A stretch of DNA of 8,531 nucleotides from Treponema sp. GTDB taxonomy: Bacteria; Spirochaetota; Spirochaetia; Treponematales; Treponemataceae. The stretch's first letter is position 1. Each line of letters begins with the position of its first letter. Positions 1 through 5,244 of this stretch are shown here, one piece after another. The notes beneath the pieces were generated by a model, which made no database searches, had not been told where the DNA came from, and worked only from the letters and a program-made list of their open reading frames with translations. The stretch spans positions 1-8,531 of the forward strand of contig JAEDFM010000058.1 in NCBI GenBank assembly GCA_016292805.1, given 5' to 3'. A program made the translations under genes and the position numbers.

Positions 1-2
1 AT

Positions 3-917
3 CAGCATTCTGTGTGGGTTCTGGTTTTAGGAATGAGTCAGATTCTTCTATTAATTCTGGTAATTGCCGTTATTATTTCTGGAATTTCTGCTTCATGGAT
101 TTCTAGAAAAATTGTATATCCTCTTAATTCTATCAATCTTGATGAACCAGAAACTTCTGATGTTTACGAAGAACTTAAACCATTCACAAAACGAATTGCA
201 GAAGATAATTTTGAAAAAGCTCAGCGGGAAGAAATCCGCCAGCAGTATACAGCAAATGTAAGCCACGAATTAAAGACTCCACTTACAAGCATAAGCGGTT
301 TTGCAGAAATCCTGATGAAAGGAGGAACAGACCCTAAAATTACAATAGACTTTTCAAAATCCATTTACGATGAAGCTCAGCGCATGACGGTTCTTGTAAA
401 CGATATCATCAAGCTTTCCAAACTGGACGAAAAATCTATCGCTATAGAAAAGGAAGCTTTGAGCCTGCGTTCAATCTGCCGGGAAGTTTTAGATATTCTT
501 GGTGCCAGTGCAAAAACTAAAAATCTTTCTATCAATTTGGAAGGAGATTCTGGCCTTATTAACGGTGTAGAACCTGTAATCTACGAAATGATTTACAACC
601 TTGTGGACAATGCCATCAAATACAACAAAGTAGACGGAAGTGTAAATATCCGCATTCAGGAACTTACAAACACCAACGGAGCAAAAAATAAGGTTATTCT
701 TTCTGTCCACGATACAGGAATCGGTATTCCAGCTGCTGAAAAAGACCGAATCTTTGAACGCTTCTACCGCATAGACAAAAGCCGTTCCCGATCCCTTGGA
801 GGAACTGGACTAGGTTTAAGTATTGTAAAACACGCCGCAAAGTACCACAACGCCAGCATTCTTGTTACTAGCGAAGAAGGAATAGGCAGCACTTTTACAG
901 TGGTATTTGAAGGGTAA
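3..917 (+). CDS. phoR: PhoR-type sensor histidine kinase, 3' part (5' end outside window)
   Basis: This is the catalytic part of a membrane sensor kinase. The reading frame is open to the left edge, so the GTG at 12 is probably internal and the sensor region is missing. Counting from that GTG, residues 2-26 form one membrane helix followed by a short linker. The dimerisation/phosphoacceptor motif NVSHELKTPLTS has its His at 85. The N box NLVDNAIKYN has Asn 200, the G1 box is DTGIGIP (234-240), the F box is FERFYR (249-253) and the G2 box is GGTGLGLS (263-270), so all ATP-binding motifs are intact. Such kinases autophosphorylate on His and pass the phosphate to an OmpR-type regulator. PhoR rather than another HisKA kinase is inferred from the similar core and from the nearby phosphate symporter with a Pho-box-like site. 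The partner phoB is not in view. The gene ends 12 bases before a convergent gene. Confidence 0.85.
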   Translation, partial: QHSVWVLVLGMSQILLLILVIAVIISGISASWISRKIVYPLNSINLDEPETSDVYEELKPFTKRIAEDNFEKAQREEIRQQYTANVSHELKTPLTSISGFAEILMKGGTDPKITIDFSKSIYDEAQRMTVLVNDIIKLSKLDEKSIAIEKEALSLRSICREVLDILGASAKTKNLSINLEGDSGLINGVEPVIYEMIYNLVDNAIKYNKVDGSVNIRIQELTNTNGAKNKVILSVHDTGIGIPAAEKDRIFERFYRIDKSRSRSLGGTGLGLSIVKHAAKYHNASILVTSEEGIGSTFTVVFEG

Positions 918-929
918 TTTTTACACAAA

Positions 930-1487
930 TCAAATGATGCCGTGTTTATTCCAAGTGAATACGGTTTGATATCCAAGGCGGGCGTACCATTTGCCTACTC
1001 CCGTCCAGTGGATCCAGCTGATTTCGTAGCCTTCTTCCTTTAAAATCTGGGTGGCAAGCTGTACCATTTTAAGCCCGATTCCCTTGCGTCTGAAGGCGGG
1101 AACAGTTCCTACACAACCAGGTCCGCCCACTTTGATTTTTCGCTCTCCCAGATTACAGGTGCCCATATCTTCAACTACACAAAAACTGGCCAGTTCCCCG
1201 TTCAGAAATCCGCAGAAGACCCGTTCGCCTGTTTTGAAAATGTCAAATTGACTCCAACTTTCATCAACTTGATTTACTGCAGAAAAAAGTTTTTCACCAT
1301 CGCCTTTGTACCATCCAAAAGTTGTTCCTTCCGGCACAGGGATTTCCAGACTGTTTACATCAAAGTCAGAAAGGTTGAGAATCTGTTCGTCGAAATTTTC
1401 TTCTGTCTGCATCTCAGTGATATAATCCATTTTAAAGTGATTTGGATGCATTTGATTAAAAAGTTCTATGGCTTCATTTTTTGTCAT
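930..1487 (-). CDS. GNAT-family N-acetyltransferase
   Basis: This is an acyl-CoA-dependent acetyltransferase of unknown substrate, 185 aa from the chosen start. The acetyl-CoA pyrophosphate loop is VPAFRRKGIGLKMV, with RRKGIG at residues 133-138. It follows the beta strand KIKVGGPGCVGTV and precedes the C-terminal strand-turn WYARLGYQTVF typical of GNAT proteins. The N-terminal ~100 residues are less typical and probably form the acceptor side. An ATG 12 codons upstream (1523) is in frame, but neither start has a Shine-Dalgarno site. The 1487 start is preferred because it begins with MTKNEAIELF and lies 7 bases after a -10-like TATATT. The gene converges on the kinase and is divergent from the phosphate symporter across the repeat-rich gap. 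A role in phosphate metabolism is not indicated. Confidence 0.85.
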   Translation of the reverse strand: MTKNEAIELFNQMHPNHFKMDYITEMQTEENFDEQILNLSDFDVNSLEIPVPEGTTFGWYKGDGEKLFSAVNQVDESWSQFDIFKTGERVFCGFLNGELASFCVVEDMGTCNLGERKIKVGGPGCVGTVPAFRRKGIGLKMVQLATQILKEEGYEISWIHWTGVGKWYARLGYQTVFTWNKHGII

Positions 1488-1494
1488 GGTTAAA

Positions 1495-1523
1495 AATATA
1501 TCATAAGAATAACACGGTGACAT
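1495..1523 (-). promoter_or_regulatory. Candidate promoter of the GNAT gene
   Basis: On the minus strand, ATGTCA (1523-1518, 4 of 6 to TTGACA) is followed after 17 bases by TATATT (1500-1495, 5 of 6 to TATAAT). Only 7 bases separate TATATT from the ATG at 1487, which would put the transcription start at or next to the start codon. The promoter is judged by eye only, and AT-rich DNA gives many chance -10 matches. Confidence 0.4.
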
Positions 1524-1566
1524 CTATTTTGTAAATTTTACCACCTAAACTGGATGTTTTATGCTT

Positions 1567-1623
1567 TTTGAGTGGTAAAAAAAGAGAATGATTTGACTAT
1601 AAACTCTTGTTTTACCACTCAAA
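1567..1623. repeat. Inverted-repeat element A (14-bp arms)
   Basis: The arm TTTGAGTGGTAAAA (1567-1580) is the perfect reverse complement of TTTTACCACTCAAA (1610-1623), with a 29-base AT-rich interior. The last two arm bases (AA/TT) differ from those of element B, yet pairing is kept. Confidence 0.85.
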
Positions 1624-1639
1624 TGAGCTTTTTTAATAG

Positions 1640-1705
1640 TTTGAGTGGTAATTTCAAACTTCTGGGGGGGCTGTGCTGTGCAAACTTCGCAAATTACCAC
1701 TCAAA
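1640..1705. repeat. Inverted-repeat element B (15-bp arms)
   Basis: The arm TTTGAGTGGTAATTT (1640-1654) is the perfect reverse complement of AAATTACCACTCAAA (1691-1705). The 36-base interior includes a run of seven G (1664-1670) and GCTGTGC. Confidence 0.85.
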
Positions 1706-1722
1706 CACGCTGTTGCCCATTG

Positions 1723-1783
1723 TTTGAGTGGTAAATTCCATTTTCTGGTAGCGCTGTGCAGGGCCCGCAAAATTTTACATAAA
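1723..1783. repeat. Inverted-repeat element C, right arm decayed
   Basis: This starts with an exact core (1723-1734) and continues with an interior like that of element B: TTCTGG, GCTGTGC and CGCAAA occur in the same order and at similar spacing. The expected right arm is replaced by a degenerate AAATTTTACATAAA (1770-1783). The first half of the Pho-box-like motif falls inside this decayed arm. Confidence 0.6.
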
Positions 1784-1801
1784 TTTTACAAAAACTTAAT
1801 A
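1774..1801 (+). promoter_or_regulatory. Pho-box-like direct repeats (PhoB/PhoP site)
   Basis: TTTACA at 1774-1779 and TTTACA at 1785-1790 lie exactly 11 bases apart. TTAATA at 1796-1801 continues the phase and is one change from TTAACA. Direct TT(A/T/C)ACA repeats with an 11-base period are the known binding pattern of PhoP in Bacillus, and E. coli Pho boxes have the same period. The third repeat ends 21 bases before a candidate -10 (1823-1828), a sensible position for an activator. The downstream gene is a phosphate symporter and a PhoR-like kinase lies nearby, which makes this assignment stronger than the bases alone. Confidence 0.65.
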
Positions 1802-1820
1802 TTCAAACTCCACGCATTTT

Positions 1821-1828
1821 GCCATAGT
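1821..1828 (+). promoter_or_regulatory. Candidate extended -10 of the phosphate symporter gene
   Basis: CATAGT (1823-1828) matches TATAAT at 4 of 6 positions. The preceding TGC resembles the TGn of an extended -10. Only six bases separate it from the ATG at 1835, which would place transcription start at the start codon. No good -35 is present, as expected for an activator-dependent promoter with the Pho box in that region. Confidence 0.4.
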
Positions 1829-1834
1829 TGAGCC

Positions 1835-3484
1835 ATGATTTTGAATGTAATTTCGCAGGTTGTGGGTTTTATTGGATCTTTGTGTCTTTTGCTTTTTGGC
1901 ATGAATATGCTGAGTAACGGTATTCAAAAAGGTGCCGGCAGCGGACTTCAAAAGCTGCTTGGGAAAATTACCGGCAACAGGTTTTACGCGGTTCTTACAG
2001 GAATTGGTGTTACAGCCATAATCCAGTCTTCTGGTGCAACAACCGTAATGGTTGTTTCCTTTGTAAATGCAGAGATTTTAACGCTGGAGCAGGCTATCGG
2101 CGTAATTTTTGGTGCCAATATTGGTACTACGGTTACCGCCTGGATTGTTTCACTTTTTGGATTCAGTTTTTCTATTGCAGCCATGGCCATTCCACTTTTT
2201 GGATTTGGTTACATTCTAAAATACTTTAAGAAGTTTAAAATCCATAACTTTGCAGAAAGCTTTATGGGGTTTGCACTTTTATTTATGGGACTTGGCTTGC
2301 TAAAGGAAAGCCTCACTCTTGGGCCAGGTGCCAGCCGCATCTTTGCTGTTATAAATGGATGGGGAATTGGCGGCATTCTTCTGGGCGTACTTCTTGGTAC
2401 ACTGATTACAGCTCTTATCCATTCAAGCTCTGCCATGACAGCAATTGTTCTGACTATGGCCAGCAACGGAACTTTAAGCTGGGAGCTGAGTGCCGCAATC
2501 GTTTTGGGAAGCAACATTGGTTCTACAGTTGATGCCCTTATGTCCAGCTTTGGGGCAACCGTAAATGCCCGCCGTACAGCCTTTGTTCATGTTGCATTTA
2601 ATGTTACGGGGACAGTCCTTGCACTTTTAGTTTTCAAACCTTTCCTTACTCTTATTGATTTTATTGTTCCACTTTCCCCTAGTGCCAACATTACAACTCA
2701 CATTGCAATGCTCCATACAATTTTTAATATTTGCGCCACAGCCATTTTTGTTCCTTTTGTAAATCAGATTGCAGCAATTTCCAAAAAAGTGATTCCTGAA
2801 ACTCAAACAGAAAAAGACGAACATTATCATTTTCCAGCTATTCTTCCTCATTCAAGAATCAGTGCCGATTTATACTCTTACCAGATCCAGACTGAAATCA
2901 GCAAAATGAGCGCAAAGGTTATGGAAATGTTCGATTCAATCTGCAATAGCTTTATGAATCCTAAAAATGCCGATGATGAAAATGAACGGGTAAAATTCCT
3001 GGAAAATTACATTGATGAAATGAACGCTGCAATCACAGATTTCCTGCAAAAATGTGCCCGTCTGCCAAATGCAAACCGCGACGATAGAAATCATTTTTCG
3101 GATTTACTCCACATCACTGATACTTTGGAAAACTTAAGTGATGAAACTTGTTCCCTTATGCACACTGTAAAAAAATATGTTTCCCGCGAAAACTATGAAT
3201 CAACTTCCAGGCGTTCAAAAGAAATTGAAGATTATGTTGAACGTGTACGAATCTTTTTTGAACAGATTTGTGTTTATTTTACTGTAGGGTTTACTCAAGA
3301 CGAAAAGCTTGCCGGCGAAGCAATCGAACAGAAAATTGACGAAACAAAAAAGGAACTTAAACGGGCCAGTCGCAAACGCCTTGAGGCAGGTGCTGATGTA
3401 AAAGAAGAACTTCAATATATGGACATTGTACGCAAAGTTGAACGGGCCGGCGACTGCATATATACAATGTTGCAAAGTGTATAA
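1835..3484 (+). CDS. Na+/phosphate cotransporter (PNaS/NptA-like) with PhoU-like C-terminal domain
   Basis: This inner-membrane sodium-coupled phosphate symporter is 549 aa. The membrane part (about residues 1-315) contains the two inverted Na/Pi repeats. The first has QSSGATT (64-70) and GANIGTT (93-99); the second has HSSSAMT (196-202) and GSNIGST (225-231). These Ser-rich QSSS-like segments are the family's substrate and sodium motifs. HTIFN near 294-298 is also typical. Residues about 345-549 are charged and helical, as in the PhoU-like domain of bacterial YjbB/NptA proteins, which probably tunes transport on the cytoplasmic side. Length and layout fit a complete family member. The ATG has no Shine-Dalgarno site and lies six bases after a -10-like CATAGT, so translation may start on a leaderless mRNA. 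The Pho-box-like repeats upstream suggest induction in phosphate starvation. Confidence 0.92.
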   Translation: MILNVISQVVGFIGSLCLLLFGMNMLSNGIQKGAGSGLQKLLGKITGNRFYAVLTGIGVTAIIQSSGATTVMVVSFVNAEILTLEQAIGVIFGANIGTTVTAWIVSLFGFSFSIAAMAIPLFGFGYILKYFKKFKIHNFAESFMGFALLFMGLGLLKESLTLGPGASRIFAVINGWGIGGILLGVLLGTLITALIHSSSAMTAIVLTMASNGTLSWELSAAIVLGSNIGSTVDALMSSFGATVNARRTAFVHVAFNVTGTVLALLVFKPFLTLIDFIVPLSPSANITTHIAMLHTIFNICATAIFVPFVNQIAAISKKVIPETQTEKDEHYHFPAILPHSRISADLYSYQIQTEISKMSAKVMEMFDSICNSFMNPKNADDENERVKFLENYIDEMNAAITDFLQKCARLPNANRDDRNHFSDLLHITDTLENLSDETCSLMHTVKKYVSRENYESTSRRSKEIEDYVERVRIFFEQICVYFTVGFTQDEKLAGEAIEQKIDETKKELKRASRKRLEAGADVKEELQYMDIVRKVERAGDCIYTMLQSV

Positions 3485-3489
3485 TTTTT

Positions 3490-3540
3490 TGGAGTCTTCG
3501 ATGGTTCAAAAGCTTCATCAAAAGAGGCACAGAGACTCCA
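3490..3540. repeat. Imperfect long inverted repeat between symporter and zur genes
   Basis: TGGAGTCT (3490-3497) pairs perfectly with AGACTCCA (3533-3540). Inside, GATG (3500-3503) pairs with CATC (3516-3519), giving a nested stem. A T run precedes the structure rather than following it, and AT-mixed sequence follows, so it does not fit an intrinsic terminator in either direction. It may process or protect the 3' end of the symporter mRNA. It lies just upstream of the zur promoter. Confidence 0.45.
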
Positions 3541-3552
3541 TATTCAGAATGA

Positions 3553-3579
3553 TTGACAATTCTCAAGTTTTAATATAAA
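3553..3579 (+). promoter_or_regulatory. Promoter of zur
   Basis: A perfect -35 TTGACA (3553-3558) is followed after 15 bases by TATAAA (3574-3579, 5 of 6). The spacer is a little short. Only nine bases separate the -10 from the ATG at 3589, so the transcript would have a leader of about 0-3 bases. Confidence 0.6.
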
Positions 3580-3598
3580 TTTGCAACCATGTTGCAAA
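3580..3598. promoter_or_regulatory. Candidate Zur operator: perfect 8-3-8 palindrome over the zur start codon
   Basis: TTTGCAAC (3580-3587) and GTTGCAAA (3591-3598) are exact reverse complements around a 3-base centre. Fur-family operators are usually palindromes of about 19 bp, and this is 19 bp. It begins right after the -10 and contains the ATG, so a bound repressor would block RNA polymerase at its own gene. A lone half site GTTGCAAA also occurs at 3469-3476, inside the end of the symporter gene. Assignment to this regulator is inferred from position and form. Confidence 0.6.
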
Positions 3599-4002
3599 AG
3601 TCATATCACACTAAAACAACAGATTTAATATCTCAGTTTATTGGACTTAATCTGGAAAAAGGTTTTACAGCCGGTGAATTATCTGATTTTTTAAAATCTA
3701 ATGGTGTGGAAGTAAACAAAACAACTATATATCGCAATCTTGATAAAATGACTGAAAATGGTCAGCTGATTAAACATAAATCTATGATTAATGAAGGCTT
3801 TGTTTATCAGGCGGTGGAAGATGTACACCACTGCGAGGAGCACATTCATTTTCAGTGTTGCAAATGTGGTTCGGTTATTCATCTTGATGATTCAAAAACA
3901 GCGGAATATCTTAAATCAATTTCCAGTGAACTTGGACTTAAAATTGATTTAAATCTTTCTTCTCTAAATGGACTTTGTCAGAAATGCAGAACACAAGATT
4001 AA
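3589..4002 (+). CDS. zur: Fur-family metal regulator, probably zinc uptake repressor Zur
   Basis: This cytoplasmic dimeric DNA-binding protein is 137 aa, a normal Fur-family length. The N-terminal winged helix spans about residues 1-75, with recognition helix VNKTTIYRNLDKM (42-54). The hinge and metal site HHCEEHIHFQCCKCG (80-94) contains the conserved HxH and the first CxxC (Cys 90 and 93). The second CxxC, CQKC, is at 130-133; together they form the structural zinc site. Zur is preferred over Fur or PerR because the gene lies directly upstream of a complete znuACB operon on the same strand. With zinc bound it should repress zinc uptake genes. Its own start codon is covered by a perfect palindrome, suggesting autoregulation. 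No Shine-Dalgarno site precedes the ATG. The 3' end overlaps a possible mini-ORF in another frame. Confidence 0.85.
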   Translation: MLQKSYHTKTTDLISQFIGLNLEKGFTAGELSDFLKSNGVEVNKTTIYRNLDKMTENGQLIKHKSMINEGFVYQAVEDVHHCEEHIHFQCCKCGSVIHLDDSKTAEYLKSISSELGLKIDLNLSSLNGLCQKCRTQD

Positions 4003-4106
4003 ATAAATTGCGAACAGTTCTGTCTGTTCTGCTGCTGCTCATTACAATTTTCTCCTTTTTTAGAAAAATATGCCTGGTGGCATTGGGAAGGCTAGACTAC
4101 AGCTAA
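3984..4106 (+). CDS. Possible 40-codon membrane mini-ORF between zur and znuA
   Basis: An ATG at 3984 inside the zur 3' end opens a 40-codon frame ending in TAA at 4104-4106. The product begins MQNTRLNKLR, continues with a Leu/Ile/Phe-rich stretch (VLSVLLLLITIFSFF, about residues 12-26), then RK and a short tail. A basic N terminus before one hydrophobic helix is the usual shape of small membrane proteins and of signal peptides. Four Leu codons in a row (CTG CTG CTG CTC) lie in the hydrophobic part. No good Shine-Dalgarno site is visible; coupling to zur translation through the 19-base overlap is possible. It could equally be a leader peptide, a relic, or a chance frame. Confidence 0.3.
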   Translation: MQNTRLNKLRTVLSVLLLLITIFSFFRKICLVALGRLDYS

Positions 4107-4213
4107 AAACTGATGCACGCCCGAGAAACGAAGAGGCTGGCGCTTGCGCCAGAGCCCGACAGGGCCGGCCGTAGGTAAGCTCTGAGTTGCGAGTTGGTAG
4201 AAAATACTGGCGC
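4107..4213 (+). promoter_or_regulatory. GC-rich structured leader upstream of znuA
   Basis: This stretch is clearly richer in G and C than its neighbours. CTGGCGC (4137-4143) and GCGCCAG (4146-4152) form a tight hairpin. CTGGCGC recurs at 4207-4213, shortly before the znuA Shine-Dalgarno site, so the central GCGCCAG has two possible partners. CAGAGC (4150-4155) can also pair with GCTCTG (4179-4184), which competes with the first hairpin. GGCCGGCC (4163-4170) is self-complementary. It may be a regulatory leader, or a REP-like intergenic element: GCACGCCC (4115-4122) is shared with 7652-7659. No strong promoter for znuA was recognised here. Confidence 0.4.
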
Positions 4214-4239
4214 AAAAAAATAGAAAAAGGAAAATTAAA

Positions 4240-5226
4240 ATGAATAAAACACTTAAATCAATAATTATTAGTGCTGCAATGTTTGCTGCTTCAGCTTCAC
4301 TTTTTGGGGCTTCAAAAAAATCAATTGTTTGTACAACCTTCCCAGAATATGACTGGGTTATGAATATTCTGGGAGAAAAGGCTGGCAGTTTTGATGTAAC
4401 CTTGCTTCAGAATAATGGAACTGATTTGCACAGCTATCAGCCTTCGGTAAAAGATATTGCAAAAATCGCAAATGCAGATTTGTTTGTTTATGTAGGTGGC
4501 GAAAGCGACCAATGGGTGGAAAAAGTTGTATCCCAGTCTGTAAACAAAAAACAGATTGTAGTAAACATGCTGGAAGTTCTTGGGGATAAGGTTCGTGAAG
4601 AAGAAATTGTAGAAGGCATGCAGGCCGAAGAAGAGGAAGAACACGAACATCACCAGCATCATGGCGAGGACGAGAATGAAGAAGAAGTTGAATATGATGA
4701 ACACGTTTGGCTTTCTTTGAATAATGCTATTGATTTGACAAATGTACTATGTGCAGAAATTTCAAAAATCGACGGTGGGAATGCTTCTGTTTACTCAAAA
4801 AATGCTGAAGCTTACACAAAGCAGCTTGCCGCATTGGATGCTGAATTCAAAGCTGCAGTAAAATCTGCAAAGAAAAGCACTGTTCTTTTTGGTGACCGCT
4901 TCCCATTCCGCTATCTTACAGATGATTATGATTTGAATTACTATGCAGCCTTTTTAGGTTGTTCTGCAGAAAGTGAAGCAAGCTTTGAAACAATCATCTT
5001 CCTGGCAAATAAGGTTGACGAACTTGGATTAAATGCAGTTCTTATAATTGAAAAGAGTGATACAAAAATTGCTAAAACAGTTGTAAACAGCACAAAAAAT
5101 AAAAATCAGCAGATTCTTGAAATGGATTCTTTGCAGTCTATTACAACTAAGGAAATTATTGGCGGAAGAAATTATCTTTCTGCCATGAAGAAGAACTTGG
5201 AAGTCTTGAAGAAAGCATTGAACTAG
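4240..5226 (+). CDS. znuA: Zinc ABC transporter periplasmic binding protein ZnuA
   Basis: This periplasmic zinc-capturing protein (328 aa, cluster A-I solute-binding family) hands metal to ZnuB. The signal peptide has a basic start, a hydrophobic core (ISAAMFAASASLF) and a likely cleavage near residue 23-24 (LFGAS). The first ligand motif DLHSYQPS has His 64. A His/acid-rich loop follows (residues about 129-154, with HEHHQHH at 135-141), as in many zinc-specific members. His 155 (DEHVWLSL) is the likely second ligand. Where classical members have a third His before the F-Y motif, this protein reads FGDRFPFRYL (217-226). Glu 271 in LIIEKSD lies near the usual fourth acidic ligand. AAAGG ends 9 bases before the ATG and is a good Shine-Dalgarno site. 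It is the first gene of the znuA-znuC-znuB-lipoprotein operon, with 18 bases to znuC. Confidence 0.93.
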   Translation: MNKTLKSIIISAAMFAASASLFGASKKSIVCTTFPEYDWVMNILGEKAGSFDVTLLQNNGTDLHSYQPSVKDIAKIANADLFVYVGGESDQWVEKVVSQSVNKKQIVVNMLEVLGDKVREEEIVEGMQAEEEEEHEHHQHHGEDENEEEVEYDEHVWLSLNNAIDLTNVLCAEISKIDGGNASVYSKNAEAYTKQLAALDAEFKAAVKSAKKSTVLFGDRFPFRYLTDDYDLNYYAAFLGCSAESEASFETIIFLANKVDELGLNAVLIIEKSDTKIAKTVVNSTKNKNQQILEMDSLQSITTKEIIGGRNYLSAMKKNLEVLKKALN

Positions 5227-5244
5227 AAAAATCGAGGAAAAAAT

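Larger units (their letters stand above)
1538..1783. repeat. Array of alternating inverted repeats, core TTTGAGTGGTAA
   Basis: The 12-base core TTTGAGTGGTAA occurs exactly on the plus strand at 1567-1578, 1640-1651 and 1723-1734. It occurs exactly on the minus strand at 1612-1623 and 1694-1705, and with two changes at 1538-1549. Orientation alternates strictly (-,+,-,+,-,+). Minus and following plus copies are separated by 17, 16 and 17 bases of unrelated sequence. The array fills most of the gap between two divergent genes. It could be a cluster of miniature or REP-like elements, a multi-site operator, or a source of RNA or cruciform hairpins. The repeats are certain; the role is unknown. 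Confidence 0.9.

Noticed and set aside
918..965. Bidirectional terminator between the kinase and GNAT genes
   Set aside because: Only short, bulged pairing (TATTC/GAATA with CCG/CGG) is present, without a T tract, and most of it is inside the GNAT coding sequence.
1488..1523. Longer GNAT start at 1523
   Set aside because: The extra 12 residues overlap the candidate promoter, have no Shine-Dalgarno site and do not look like part of the domain.
1567..1705. Integron attC sites
   Set aside because: The arms do not contain the GTTRRRY / RYYYAAC core pair, and no integrase or cassette layout is seen.
1538..1783. CRISPR array
   Set aside because: The repeats are only 12 bases, alternate in orientation and number six; spacers are 16-17 bases and there are no cas genes in view.
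3490..3540. Intrinsic terminator after the symporter gene
   Set aside because: The 8-bp stem has a 35-base loop, and the T run lies before the stem on the plus strand with no T tract after it on either strand.
4007..4020. Second Zur box before znuA (TTGCGAACAGTTC)
   Set aside because: It resembles the candidate operator only in part and lacks the 8-3-8 symmetry.
4012..4060. Terminator after zur (GAACAG/CTGTTC stem, later T-rich run)
   Set aside because: The T-rich run starts about 16 bases after the stem, too far for a typical intrinsic terminator.
4321..4704. 127-codon minus-strand ORF opposite znuA
   Set aside because: It is antisense to a clear signal-peptide-bearing protein; its Phe-rich translation is the complement of the Glu/Lys/His codons of znuA.
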